This document shows positions 1-8,141 of a DNA stretch of 64,000 nucleotides, piece by piece. The position numbers and the translations under genes were made by a program. How positions within the stretch are numbered: position 1 is the stretch's first letter; every line of letters begins with the position of its first letter. Under the pieces are notes generated by a model that was not told the DNA's origin, made no database searches, and saw nothing but the letters and a program-made list of their open reading frames with translations. This DNA is from Amycolatopsis sp. FDAARGOS 1241 (GTDB taxonomy: Bacteria > Actinomycetota > Actinomycetes > Mycobacteriales > Pseudonocardiaceae), in assembly GCF_016889705.1 (NCBI RefSeq), contig NZ_CP069526.1:8088001-8152000 (forward strand). The letters run 5' to 3'.

Positions 1-106
1 TCGTGATGACGAACGCGACGAACGGGAAGATGAGCATCTTGAAGTGCGGGTGGCTGTGCACCACCACTTCCTCGTTCTGGCTGAGCAAATCGTCCGGATA
101 GGCCAC
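1..106 (-). CDS. PH domain-containing membrane protein (5' part only)
   Basis: Only the first 35 codons lie in the window; the gene runs off the left edge. It starts at GTG 106 with an AGGGGAG ribosome-binding site about 9 bases upstream. The residues seen begin AYPDDLLSQNE, followed by a His-Ser-His-Pro-His stretch and the start of a hydrophobic segment (MLIFPFVAFVIT). This matches the N-terminus of the actinobacterial bacterial-PH-domain membrane proteins that sit directly downstream of birA (Rv3278c position in M. tuberculosis). The function of that family is unknown. The call rests on the short N-terminus plus position. Confidence 0.7.
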   Translation of the reverse strand, partial: MAYPDDLLSQNEEVVVHSHPHFKMLIFPFVAFVIT

Positions 107-197
107 GGCGGACGCTCCCCTGGTGTGTGCCGGTGCTGGTGCACTCACCGTACCGGCGCCAGGCGTGCCAGGACCTGCGGACACCAGGTGATTCCAC

Positions 198-1007
198 TCA
201 AGCGGGACGCACGTGCACCACATCCCCCGCGGACACGGTCACGCGGCGGCCGTCGGCCGCGTCGACGAGCAGCCGGCCGCTCGAGTCGATGTCGGCGGCG
301 CGGCCGGTGAGGGTGGCGTCGCCGGGCAGCTCCACACGCACGTCCTGGCCCAGGGTCGCGCAGTGGGCGCGGTAGTCGTCGAGCAGGCCGGCGGCGGTGA
401 GGTCACCGGCCGCGGCGCGCCAGCGGCGTTCGAGGTCGTCGAGCCGGGTGAGCAGCGTGAGCGCCACGTGGGTGCGGTCGAGGTCGGCGCCGCCCTGTTC
501 GGCGAGCGACGTCGCGGGCAGGCCGCCGGGGCCGGCCGGCACGTCTTCGCCGAGGGGCAGCACGTTGAGGCCGATGCCGAGGACGACGGCGGGCTCGGGT
601 CCGGTGACGGCCTCGGCGAGGATGCCCGCGCACTTCGCGCGGTCCGGCCCGGCGAGCACGTCGTTGGGCCACTTCAGCACCGCGTCGACCCCCAGTTCGG
701 CGGCGACGCCGCGCACGGCCAGGCCGGCGACCACGGACAGTGAGCCGAGCGCCGCGAACGAGACCCCCGCGGGCCGCAGCGCCACGCTCAGGTACAGCCC
801 GGCGCCCTTCGGCGAACTCCACGAACGGGCCCGCCGCCCGACGCCCGCGGTCTGCTGTTCGGCGAGCAGCACCGTGCGGTCCGCACCGCCGTTTTCGACG
901 GCTTCCCGCAGGTCGGCGTTGGTGGAACCGGTGGTGTCCACCACGTCGACCCGGGTGTACCGGGCGGCGAGTCCATCCCGCAGTCGCGCTGCGTCCATGC
1001 CTGACAT
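198..1007 (-). CDS. birA: biotin--[acetyl-CoA-carboxylase] ligase
   Basis: Activates biotin with ATP and attaches it to the carrier lysine of acyl-CoA carboxylase alpha subunits, such as the AccA3-type protein encoded at 21.9 kb here. About 269 residues. Family motifs are visible: TTGSTNADL near the N-terminus, the biotinyl-AMP loop GVGRRARSW, KWPNDVL, KCAGILAE and GIGLNV, then a small C-terminal domain (LPGDATLTGRAADID). There is no N-terminal helix-turn-helix, so this is the non-repressor class of BirA. Start chosen at ATG 1007 (MSGMDAARL); ATG 998 is equally possible and neither has a strong ribosome-binding site. It is divergent from the cell-wall hydrolase gene at 1088 and upstream of the PH-domain gene. 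Its position beside the carboxylase genes matches Rv3279c. Confidence 0.93.
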   Translation of the reverse strand: MSGMDAARLRDGLAARYTRVDVVDTTGSTNADLREAVENGGADRTVLLAEQQTAGVGRRARSWSSPKGAGLYLSVALRPAGVSFAALGSLSVVAGLAVRGVAAELGVDAVLKWPNDVLAGPDRAKCAGILAEAVTGPEPAVVLGIGLNVLPLGEDVPAGPGGLPATSLAEQGGADLDRTHVALTLLTRLDDLERRWRAAAGDLTAAGLLDDYRAHCATLGQDVRVELPGDATLTGRAADIDSSGRLLVDAADGRRVTVSAGDVVHVRPA

Positions 1008-1087
1008 GTGCCCAGAATATGAGAGTCCCCCTAACGTGCAAGCGACTCGCTCGTTACGCACAGGTGCGCTCTTCTAGATTGGACGCC

Positions 1088-2164
1088 GTGACGCCGCCGG
1101 AACCCGAGCACGACGTCGTGCCCGCCGCCAGGTCGTGGGCGCGCGGCGCCCTCCACCGTGGACTCGTCGCTTTGCCGCTCGTGGCCGGGCTCGTCACCGC
1201 GGGCTGGCTCGTGGCGGACCGTGACCAGCCCGCCCCGCCGGCTGCTGTCGCGGCGGCTGCGGTGACCGGTCCTTCGGTGCTGCAAGTGAGCGCACCCGTC
1301 CCGGCGCGGGAACCCGGGCAGGGCGCGTCGGGTGCCAGTGGCAAGACGCCGCTGCAGCAGTGGGCCGACTTACTGTCCGGACCGCTCGACATCCCCGCGG
1401 CGGCGTTGCTGGGCTACGCCGACGGTGAGCTCGCGCTGCGCTCGGAAGACCCCGGCTGCCACCTGTCCTGGGTGACGCTCGCGGGCGTCGGCGAGGCGAG
1501 TTCCGACCACGGCCGCCAGGGGGCGAACCCGCTGGGCCTGTCGTCGGCGATGTGGAAGAAGTACGGCTCGAAGATCCCCGGTGTCGACGAGCCGGCGCTG
1601 ACCGATGCCGGCTCCGCCTCGGTCGCCGCCGGCCGCGCCCTGTGCGCGAGCGGCGCCGACCTGTCCGAGGGCGCCGGCTGGTGGAAGTCCATCGCGGCGT
1701 ACGCGAGCAAGGACACCGAGCTGTTCCGCCAGCGCGTGCTGGGCAACGCTCAGCTCTACGCCACGCTCTCGCTGGACCCGGCGAAGGCTTCCTCGCCGGC
1801 CGTGCGCGCCACCCGCTTCGCGCTCGGCCAGCTCGGCCTCCCCTACGTCTGGGGTGGCAACGGCCCCGACGCCGGCGCCGCGGGCTTCGACTGCTCAGGC
1901 CTGACCAAAGCGTCGTACGACAGCGCCGGCATCGCCCTGCCCCGCACGGCCGACAGCCAATTCCGCGCCACACCCCGGGTCGCCGGCGAACCCCAGCTGG
2001 GCGACCTCGTGTTCTACGGCGACCCGGCGACCCGCATCCACCACGTGGGGCTGTACCTGGGCAACGGCCTGATGATCAACGCGCCCACCGAGGGCCAAGC
2101 CATCCAGATTCACACCTACCACTCCCCGGGCGACGACTACGCCGGCGCCGGACGCCCCGCCTGA
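1088..2164 (+). CDS. secreted lytic transglycosylase / NlpC-P60 (C40) peptidoglycan hydrolase
   Basis: A 358-residue bifunctional cell-wall enzyme. After a short basic N-terminus, one hydrophobic segment (about residues 25-40, LVALPLVAGLVTAGWLV) exports or anchors it. A lytic-transglycosylase-like domain follows: LLGYADGELALRSEDPGCHLSW and the putative catalytic Glu in GVGEASSDHGR. The C-terminal 100 residues are an NlpC/P60 endopeptidase with catalytic Cys269 in FDCSGL and His318/319 in RIHHVGLYLGNG. Expected activity is cleavage of glycan strands plus the D-Glu/diaminopimelate peptide bond. Start is GTG 1088, just after a C/T-rich leader; the frame is open much further upstream, but that part is antisense to birA and has no homology-like content. 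Relatives are involved in growth, division or sporulation. Confidence 0.88.
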   Translation: MTPPEPEHDVVPAARSWARGALHRGLVALPLVAGLVTAGWLVADRDQPAPPAAVAAAAVTGPSVLQVSAPVPAREPGQGASGASGKTPLQQWADLLSGPLDIPAAALLGYADGELALRSEDPGCHLSWVTLAGVGEASSDHGRQGANPLGLSSAMWKKYGSKIPGVDEPALTDAGSASVAAGRALCASGADLSEGAGWWKSIAAYASKDTELFRQRVLGNAQLYATLSLDPAKASSPAVRATRFALGQLGLPYVWGGNGPDAGAAGFDCSGLTKASYDSAGIALPRTADSQFRATPRVAGEPQLGDLVFYGDPATRIHHVGLYLGNGLMINAPTEGQAIQIHTYHSPGDDYAGAGRPA

Positions 2165-2401
2165 TCGGTGTCCCTGCCCGCCTGGTTGCCCGTTTGGGTG
2201 CCGGGGTGGTGCCGTGAGCACCTCGGCCCCGAGCCGGCTGCCGGGCTGTTCCGCGAAGTCGGGATGTCTCCGGTCTTCGGCCTCCGGCTGACCGACTGCC
2301 CGGAAGTCATGGGCAAAGCCCCCGTCCCGACGACGGCCGGGCCGCGCCCTGCGTGGCGGCGCAGGAGCGGCCGGCCGGACGCGGGTTCCCGTGCGCCCGA
2401 G

Positions 2402-2861
2402 AGCCTGAAAACCGTGCTGACGCAACGAAAAACCATCGCCCCCGAGGTCCAGTAGATACTCGATGCGCACCCTCTTGCCCGGGTCCTGACCCCCGTGCGC
2501 GGCATCGGGGTCAGGACCGCCGCCGCATCCTCCTCGCAATCGGCGACGCCTCCTCCTTCAAGTCCTCAGCCCATCTCGCGGCTACGCCGGCATCGCCCCG
2601 GTGACCCACCGCTCCGGAAGCAGCATCAAGGGCGAACATCCCGCCCGCACCGGCAACCGACGCCTCAAACGTGCCTTCTTCCTCGCCGCGTTCGCCGCCC
2701 TCTCCGACCCCATCAGCGGCACTCAATACGACAAGAAGAAGGCCGAAGGCAAGAAGCACAACGCCGCCCTCATCTGCCCCGCCCGCCGCCGCTGCGACGT
2801 GCTGTTCGCCATGCTCCGCAACAAGACCTTCTACCAAGCCCCGAAGCCCCTAGCCGCTTGA
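2402..2861 (+). pseudogene. IS110-family transposase remnant (C-terminal part)
   Basis: A decayed 3' end of an IS110/IS116/IS902 transposase. Read across frames, it gives SLKTVLTQRKTIAPEVQ, an in-frame TAG (about 2453), then ILDAHPLARVLTPVRGIGVRTAA. After a frameshift near 2517 comes RILLAIGDASSFKSSAHLAA, and after a second near 2582 YAGIAPVTHRSGSSIKG through LKRAFFLAAFAAL, RRRCDVLFAMLRNKTFYQAP and a TGA at 2859. The GIGVRTAARIL/YAGIAP/KRAFF order is the Transposase_20 domain that follows the catalytic DEDD domain, which is missing. With one stop and two frameshifts it cannot be active. No matching left end was found between 2165 and 2400. Confidence 0.85.
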
Positions 2862-2879
2862 CAACCAGCAGACGATCAG

Positions 2880-3284
2880 TCAGCGCGGCATATCGCGGGC
2901 GTCTGGATAGCGACGGCGGAACTCGACCAACACTCGTTCGTCGGCGGAGTAGACGTCCCAACTGGTGCTGTCAAAAGCCTCCAGGATGACCACGGGTTCA
3001 CCGCCAACCCATCCGGTGAACGTGCCATCGATCACCTGAAGATCCGGTGCCGCCAACGCCAGGAGTTCCAGGGTGCCAACCCTGGCCTGAGGTGTCGTCT
3101 CAAGCAACTCTGCATACCGCGGGTGCGGCCCTGCCTCATCGATCTGCACCTGCCATCTGAGGTCGAGCCCGAGCCCGCCCAGGCACACCAGCAACTCCGC
3201 CAACGGCACATAACGACCGTCTCGCCACGCTGCGAAGGTGAGCGCTCTCATGGCCGCGCGGTCGTGAACCGGTACACCATCCAC
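2880..3284 (-). CDS. hypothetical protein
   Basis: A 134-residue soluble acidic protein that I do not recognise. GTG start at 3284 is preceded by TGAGGC eight bases upstream. It has no signal peptide or membrane segment. The middle (LAELLVCLGGLGLDLRWQVQIDE) and the end (VVILEAFDSTSWDVYSADERVL) read like a folded domain, and codon use is typical of the genome, which argues that it is real. It sits between an IS110 remnant and a methyltransferase fragment, so it may be a passenger of a decayed insertion. Proteins of this size and position are sometimes immunity or regulatory proteins, but nothing in the sequence shows that. Confidence 0.6.
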   Translation of the reverse strand: MDGVPVHDRAAMRALTFAAWRDGRYVPLAELLVCLGGLGLDLRWQVQIDEAGPHPRYAELLETTPQARVGTLELLALAAPDLQVIDGTFTGWVGGEPVVILEAFDSTSWDVYSADERVLVEFRRRYPDARDMPR

Positions 3285-3523
3285 GTCTTTGCCTCACATC
3301 TGCCATTGGTCTGGCCTCGTTCACCGCGCAGCGGTTCAAGCCTTCCCCACGCCACCAAACGTGACCAGTGAATTTGCCGAGTTCCACGGCGCGCACCAGA
3401 CCACCTCGACGACACAACACAGCGAAACCACCGACCACGCCTACAACGCGGCTTGACACAGGGACCCCCGGACCTGCTCGCCCCAGCAGACCCGCCCGGG
3501 CCCGCGCGGGAGCCAGGACGGTG

Positions 3524-3710
3524 CGAAAGCCGTCGGCACCCCGTTCGTCAGCTTCTTCCGGCCGCAGAGCTGACCACGTTGGCGCGCGTAGCAAGGTTCA
3601 CCGACGTCCGGCACGTGTCCGGCGCCGGCCTGGCCGAGCGGTACTTCGCGGGCCGGTCCGAGGGGCTGCGGCCGTCCACCGGTGAGGACTTGCCGGTCGC
3701 CACGGTCTGA
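3524..3710 (+). pseudogene. C-terminal fragment of a class I SAM-dependent methyltransferase (TIGR00027/LCM-like)
   Basis: Only the tail of a gene is left. One frame reads AVGTPFVSFFRPQ. After a single frameshift near 3560 the next frame reads AAELTTLARVARFTDVRHVSG, then AERYFAGRSEGLRPSTGEDL, and stops at 3708. The ending (YFAGR, GLRPS-GE-L-VAT) is characteristic of the actinobacterial TIGR00027 family of putative leucine-carboxyl-methyltransferase-like proteins, which are normally about 270-300 residues. No SAM-binding motif I sequence was found upstream, so the catalytic part has been deleted. Confidence 0.7.
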
Positions 3711-3859
3711 CCCGGCACGCAATTCGCCAAGCGGACGAACGTGCTACTCCGCCCACCTGTTGTTCATTTTCCGACCACACGCCGGACTCCAACCGGGCAC
3801 GCCCCGGCCCGCTCGTCTCCCCATCATGAGTCGCCCTTTCCCCCGAACCAGGAGGACTC

Positions 3860-4726
3860 ATGATCCGCAAGCGGATCGTGGCCGCGCTCGCCGCGGCGAC
3901 GCTGGCCGCGGCCGGCGTGGTGACAGCGGCCGTGACGAACGCCGGTGGACCGGACGTGGCGACCGCCGCCGCGGCCGTACCGACGTTCGACCACGTCGTG
4001 CTGGTGATGTTCGAGAACAAGAAAGCCTCGTCCATCACTTCGTCGGCCGCCCCGTACTTCACGTCCCTGGCCAGCCAAGGCGCGAAGTTCACCAGTTCCT
4101 TCGCCATCACCCACCCGAGCCAGCCCAACTACGTCGCGCTGTTCTCCGGCGCCACGCAGGGCGTCACGAGCGACACCTGCCCCGCCAACCTCGGCACCAA
4201 GGCCAACCTCGGCCAGCAGCTGATCGGCGCCGGCAAGTCGTTCAAAGGCTACTCCGAGTCGATGCCGTCCGACGGCTACACCGGCTGCTCCAGCGGCACC
4301 TACATGCGCAAGCACAACAGCTGGGTGGACTTCTCTAACGTCCCGGCGTCGAGCAACGTCCGCTTCTCCACCTTCCCCAGCGACTACACGCAACTGCCCA
4401 CCGTGTCCTTCGTGACGCCGAACATGTGCAACGACATGCACGACTGCTCGATCGGCACCGGTGACACCTGGCTGAAGAACAACCTCGACGCCTACGCCCA
4501 GTGGGCCAAGACGCACAACAGCCTGCTGATCGTCACGTTCGACGAGGACAGCGGCACCTCGGTCAACCAGATCTTCACCACGTTCGTGGGCGCCCACGTG
4601 AAGCCGGGCAGCTACTCCGAATCCATCAACCACTACACGGTCCTGCGCACCATCGAGGCCTCCTACGGCCTGCCGGGGATCGCGGGCGCGGCGAGCAAGT
4701 CGCCGATCCTCGACGTCTGGCAGTGA
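3860..4726 (+). CDS. secreted phosphoesterase (acid phosphatase/phospholipase C superfamily, PF04185)
   Basis: A 288-residue exported hydrolase of phosphate esters. Residues 1-40 form a Sec signal peptide (basic MIRKR, an Ala-rich core, a probable cleavage region at TAAAAVP). The mature part carries family landmarks: FDHVVLVMFENK near the metal-binding start, ITHPSQPNYVALFSG with the nucleophile region, SFVTPNMCNDMHDC, and the metal ligands in LIVTFDEDSG plus INHYTVLRTIE. Four or more Cys suggest disulfides outside the cell. The start is fixed by AGGAGG five bases before ATG 3860. It is followed by a strong hairpin (4733-4765). Substrate cannot be inferred; phosphate scavenging is the usual role. 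Confidence 0.88.
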   Translation: MIRKRIVAALAAATLAAAGVVTAAVTNAGGPDVATAAAAVPTFDHVVLVMFENKKASSITSSAAPYFTSLASQGAKFTSSFAITHPSQPNYVALFSGATQGVTSDTCPANLGTKANLGQQLIGAGKSFKGYSESMPSDGYTGCSSGTYMRKHNSWVDFSNVPASSNVRFSTFPSDYTQLPTVSFVTPNMCNDMHDCSIGTGDTWLKNNLDAYAQWAKTHNSLLIVTFDEDSGTSVNQIFTTFVGAHVKPGSYSESINHYTVLRTIEASYGLPGIAGAASKSPILDVWQ

Positions 4727-4732
4727 TCCACC

Positions 4733-4765
4733 CCGCGGGCGCGTCCACTGTGGACGCGCCCGCGG
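4733..4765 (+). terminator. perfect 16-bp hairpin after the phosphoesterase gene
   Basis: CCGCGGGCGCGTCCAC (4733-4748) is the exact reverse complement of 4750-4765, with one base between, seven bases after the phosphoesterase stop. There is no T-run, so it is a GC hairpin of the kind often found at actinobacterial gene ends. It lies 20 bases before the next start and could also shield or attenuate that message. Confidence 0.65.
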
Positions 4766-4784
4766 CCTGTCGAAGGGTGCGCGC

Positions 4785-6014
4785 GTGTACCTGTCCACCA
4801 TCGGCCGGACCGAGCACAAGGTCTCCCGCGGCAAGATCGCCGCGAACGTGCTCGCGCTCGGCACCGTCAGCCTCGTCACCGACATCTCCTCGGAGATGGT
4901 CACGGCGGTGCTGCCCATCTACCTCGTGCTCGGCCTGCACCTGAGCCCCGCGATCTACGGCCTGGTCGACGGCCTCTACACCGGCGCGACGGCGCTGCTG
5001 CGCCTCGTCGGCGGTTACCTCGCCGACCGCGTGAGCCGGCGCAAGACCATCGCCGGGATCGGCTACGCGCTCTCGGCCGTCGCGAAGCTCGGGCTCGTCG
5101 CGGCCGGTTCGTCGGCGGGCGCGATCGGCGCGGTGATCACCGCGGACCGCACCGGCAAGGGCCTGCGGACCGCGCCGCGCGACGCGCTGATCACGCTGTC
5201 GGCGCCGCAGGACATGCTCGGGCGCGCCTTCGGCGTGCACCGCGCGATGGACAGCGCGGGCGCGTTCGCCGGTCCGCTCGTGGCGCTCGGAGTGCTCGCG
5301 CTGGTCGGCGCTTCGAGCACCGACGCGTTCGACGCGGTCTTCGTCACCAGCTTCTGCATCGCGGCGATCGGCGTGCTGCTGCTCGTGCTGTTCGTGCGCG
5401 ACAAGCGCACGGCGCGGCCCGCCACGGGCACCGTCTCGCCCCGGGCCGCCGCGGCGCTCCTGCGTTCGGCGCCCGTGCGGCGGCTGCTGATCGCCGCGTG
5501 CGTGCTCGGCACCGCGACGATCGGCGACGGCTTCGTCTACCTGCTGCTTCAGCGGCGCGAGGACATCGACACGGGCTGGTTCCCGCTGCTGGCCGTCGGC
5601 ACGAACCTCGCCTACCTCGTGCTGGCGGCGCCGCTCGGTTCGCTGGCCGACCGCTTCGGCCGGCTGCCCGTGGTGCTGTGCGGGTACGGCACGCTCGTGG
5701 TCGTGTACCTGCTGCTGGCCGGGCCGATCTCGGGCTGGCCGCTGGTGGTCCTGTCGCTCGCGTTGTACGGCGCGTTCTACGCCGCGACCGACGGCGTACT
5801 GATGGCGCTGGCCGGGCCGGTGCTGCCCGAAGCGCTGCGGACCACCGGGATTTCCCTGGTCCAGACCGGACAAGCGGTGGCGTACTTCGTGTCCTCAGCG
5901 CTGTTCGGGCTGGCTTGGCAGGTGTGGGGCATCGGCTGGTCGATGGCCGTGGCGGCCGGTGTGGCCGTGCTGGCGATCGTGGTGACGTTCGGAATGCTGC
6001 GGAAGGTGCGATGA
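4785..6014 (+). CDS. MFS transporter
   Basis: A 409-residue polytopic protein with about 12 hydrophobic segments split by a cytoplasmic loop near residues 200-225 (FVRDKRTARPATG). MFS signatures are visible: the loop 2-3 motif is GGYLADRVSRRKTI, and its repeat in the second half is GSLADRFGRLPVVL. The opening DISSEMV and the DRTGKGLRTAPRDALI segment are typical of a bacterial MFS group of unknown substrate that is sometimes annotated as drug or metabolite exporters. The start is GTG 4785. The stop overlaps the start of the next gene by four bases (ATGA), so the two are translationally coupled. Confidence 0.85.
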   Translation: MYLSTIGRTEHKVSRGKIAANVLALGTVSLVTDISSEMVTAVLPIYLVLGLHLSPAIYGLVDGLYTGATALLRLVGGYLADRVSRRKTIAGIGYALSAVAKLGLVAAGSSAGAIGAVITADRTGKGLRTAPRDALITLSAPQDMLGRAFGVHRAMDSAGAFAGPLVALGVLALVGASSTDAFDAVFVTSFCIAAIGVLLLVLFVRDKRTARPATGTVSPRAAAALLRSAPVRRLLIAACVLGTATIGDGFVYLLLQRREDIDTGWFPLLAVGTNLAYLVLAAPLGSLADRFGRLPVVLCGYGTLVVVYLLLAGPISGWPLVVLSLALYGAFYAATDGVLMALAGPVLPEALRTTGISLVQTGQAVAYFVSSALFGLAWQVWGIGWSMAVAAGVAVLAIVVTFGMLRKVR

Positions 6015-6988
6015 AGACTCGGGTGCTGGTGGCCGTCGCGGGGATCGTGGTCCTCGTCGCCGCGGCGGCGGTCTACGTCGGGATGGCGGCGGCGCACAGC
6101 CGCGACGACGCGGCGACGGGCACGGTGTCGCTGACGCCCGGGCCGCGGTTGCTCGTGCGCAGCACCGCGGACGGCTCGCGCGGCCACCTCGTCACGGTGT
6201 CCGCGGCCGACCCCGGCGGCGCGCGCACGGTGTCGCCGGTGACGTGCGCCCGGGTGTACGCCGCCGGCGGCACGGGGCTGTGCCTGCGCCAGGACGGCGA
6301 CCTCACGACCTACCAGCTGGCCGTGCTGAACTCCGGGCTCGTCTCGCAGCGCGAGATCCCGCTGGTCGGCCTGCCCAACCGCGCCCGCGTGTCCCCGAGC
6401 GGGCGCATGGTGGCCTGGACCGTTTTCGTCACGGGCGATTCCTACAACGGCGGCACGTTCTCCACGCGCGCCGGCATCCTCGACACGCAGACCGGTGAGC
6501 TGGCGGCGTCGCTGGAGGACTACGCGGTGACGCTGGCCGGCAAGCCCCATCACGCCGTCGACCTCAACTTCTGGGGCGTGACCTTCGCCCGCGACGATCA
6601 CACCTTCTACGCCACCATGTCCACGGCGGGCCACCGCTACCTGGTGCGCGGCGACTTCCGCACGCACACGGTGGTGTCGCTGCGGGAGAACGTCGAATGC
6701 CCGTCGCTGTCCCCGGACGAGACGCGGATCGCCTTCAAGTCCGCGATCGGCGACGACCCGAACAAGGGCTGGCGGCTCTCGGTCCTGGACCTCGCGTCGG
6801 GTCGCGTGACGCCGCTGGCGGAGACCCGCAGCGTCGACGACCAGGCCGCGTGGCTCGACAACCGGTCGGTCGCCTACGGGATCCCGCGGGGCACGCAGCA
6901 CTCGGACGTCTGGACCGTGCCGGCCGACGGCAGCGGCGTGCCGCGGGTCCTGGTGCCGGACGCGGAGTCGCCGGCCGCGCTTTCGTGA
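6011..6988 (+). CDS. membrane-anchored TolB-like beta-propeller protein
   Basis: A 325-residue protein with an N-terminal signal anchor (residues 1-28, LVAVAGIVVLVAAAAVYVGMAAA) and an extracytoplasmic domain of repeated strands. PD40/WD40-like blades are seen as RARVSPSGRMVAWTVF, CPSLSPDETRIAFKS, GWRLSVLDLASGRVTPLAE and DDQAAWLDNRSVAYG. Such propellers usually bind partners rather than catalyse. The ATG at 6011 overlaps the MFS stop, so the pair probably works together, perhaps as a sensor or assembly partner for the transporter (inference). Two Cys (in VTCAR and GLCLRQ) may pair outside the cell. Confidence 0.8.
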   Translation: MKTRVLVAVAGIVVLVAAAAVYVGMAAAHSRDDAATGTVSLTPGPRLLVRSTADGSRGHLVTVSAADPGGARTVSPVTCARVYAAGGTGLCLRQDGDLTTYQLAVLNSGLVSQREIPLVGLPNRARVSPSGRMVAWTVFVTGDSYNGGTFSTRAGILDTQTGELAASLEDYAVTLAGKPHHAVDLNFWGVTFARDDHTFYATMSTAGHRYLVRGDFRTHTVVSLRENVECPSLSPDETRIAFKSAIGDDPNKGWRLSVLDLASGRVTPLAETRSVDDQAAWLDNRSVAYGIPRGTQHSDVWTVPADGSGVPRVLVPDAESPAALS

Positions 6989-7019
6989 GTCCGCCCGGGC
7001 GGCGCCGGCACCCCGGGGA

Positions 7020-7053
7020 GTGTCAGACTTGTCCGGAACAGCGGATCTGACAC
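7020..7053. promoter_or_regulatory. inverted repeat upstream of the XRE/NBR1-Ig gene, probable operator
   Basis: GTGTCAGA (7020-7027) and TCTGACAC (7046-7053) form perfect 8-bp arms separated by 18 bases, ending 12 bases before the ATG at 7066. Another TGTCAGA lies at 7984-7990, straight after the stop of the same gene. The placement suggests autoregulation by the encoded HTH protein. Confidence 0.5.
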
Positions 7054-7065
7054 CCAGGGAGAGCG

Positions 7066-7980
7066 ATGAGCGCGGAGCCGGCCCCGGCCGACGTGCTCGC
7101 CGCCGAGCTGGCGGCCCTGCGCGCGAGCGCAGGCAACCCGTCGTTCCGCAAGATGGCCGAGCGGTCCGGCTGCATCTCGCACACCACCCTCCACGAGGCC
7201 GTGAAGGGCACGCGCTTCCCGTCGTGGGAGACCACGCGGGAGTTCGTGAAGGCGTGCGGCGCCGACGAGGGCCCGTGGCGGACACGGTGGGCGCAGCTGA
7301 AGGGTGTCCCGCCGGCACCGAACCAGCCCTCTGCGCCGGTCGAAACCGCTCCACTCGAGTCGGCGGCGTTGCCAGGCCCGCCGTCGAACGAGGCCGCCGG
7401 ACCCGCTCCGGCGAATCCCGGCGAAGCGCCCGCCCAGCTCAGCGAGCCGATCGCCGCCACGACCGGCGACGGCGTCAGCCTCGCCCCACCGCCCCGCGTC
7501 CGGCCGCGGCGGCGGACCGCGGTGCTCGTCGCGGCGACCGTGGTGGTCGTGCCGGCGGCGGTGGCCGCGTTCGTCCTGCCCGGCCGGCTGGGCTCGGCGC
7601 CGGCCGGCGACAGCACCGCCCGCGTTCCCGGCGACAACACCAAGTTCATCGCCGACGTCACCATCCCCGACGGCACGCCGGTGCGCACCGGCGTCACCGT
7701 GCAGAAGGTGTGGGAGATCGAGAACGCCGGGTCCGTCGGGTGGCACGAGCGCTACCTGCAGCGCATGGACCTGCCACCCGCGCCGGGCACGTGCCGCACG
7801 CCCGACCGCGTGCTGATCGGCGACCCCGCGCCCGGTGAGCACGTGATGGTGAGCGTGCCCGTCACCGCGTCCGACACGCCCGGCCGCTGCTGGATCGGCT
7901 GGAAGATGGTCGACGCGGCGGGCACCGAGTTCTTCACCACACGGCGTCCGGTGTACGTGCTCATCACGGTCGTCCGCTGA
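7066..7980 (+). CDS. XRE-type HTH, transmembrane, NBR1-Ig-like domain protein
   Basis: A 304-residue protein with an unusual order of domains. Residues 1-80 are an XRE-like helix-turn-helix of the actinobacterial type (FRKMAERSGCISHTTLHEAVKG, then WETTREFVKACG). A Pro/Ala-rich linker of about 75 residues follows, then a basic stretch (RVRPRRRT) and a single membrane segment (about 150-170, VLVAATVVVVPAAVAAFVLP). The C-terminal 115 residues are an NBR1-Ig-like fold (FIADVTIPDGTPV, KVWEIENAGSVGWHERYL, GRCWIGWKMVDAAG). The topology puts the DNA-binding-like domain inside and the Ig-like domain outside the cell, as in a membrane-tethered transcription factor. The ATG is set by GGGAGAGCG upstream. 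Function is unknown. Confidence 0.82.
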   Translation: MSAEPAPADVLAAELAALRASAGNPSFRKMAERSGCISHTTLHEAVKGTRFPSWETTREFVKACGADEGPWRTRWAQLKGVPPAPNQPSAPVETAPLESAALPGPPSNEAAGPAPANPGEAPAQLSEPIAATTGDGVSLAPPPRVRPRRRTAVLVAATVVVVPAAVAAFVLPGRLGSAPAGDSTARVPGDNTKFIADVTIPDGTPVRTGVTVQKVWEIENAGSVGWHERYLQRMDLPPAPGTCRTPDRVLIGDPAPGEHVMVSVPVTASDTPGRCWIGWKMVDAAGTEFFTTRRPVYVLITVVR

Positions 7981-8093
7981 CGCTGTCAGATTCTGTAAGA
8001 CCAGCTCAGCCGGGTACCGAACACCCCGGGCTCGCGGCAACGATGGGTCGTGGGCGAAGACGTCCCCCTCGTCTTCGGCAGACCACTGGGGGT

Positions 8094-8141
8094 CGGTCCG
8101 TGGGTGCGTCCGGCATGCACGCGCCCACGGACCGCCGTTTT
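8094..8141 (+). terminator. rho-independent terminator after the XRE/NBR1-Ig gene
   Basis: CGGTCCGTGGG (8094-8104) pairs with CCCACGGACCG (8124-8134) and is followed by TTTT at 8138-8141. It separates the plus-strand gene from the convergent regulator gene that ends at 8141. The 110 bases before it hold no gene. Confidence 0.75.

Noticed and set aside
740..1087. An upstream extension of the lytic transglycosylase gene
   Set aside because: These codons are antisense to birA and Arg/Pro-rich. GTG 1088 gives a normal export signal.
2402..2861. An active insertion sequence
   Set aside because: The catalytic half is missing and the rest has a stop and two frameshifts; no ends or flanking repeats were found.
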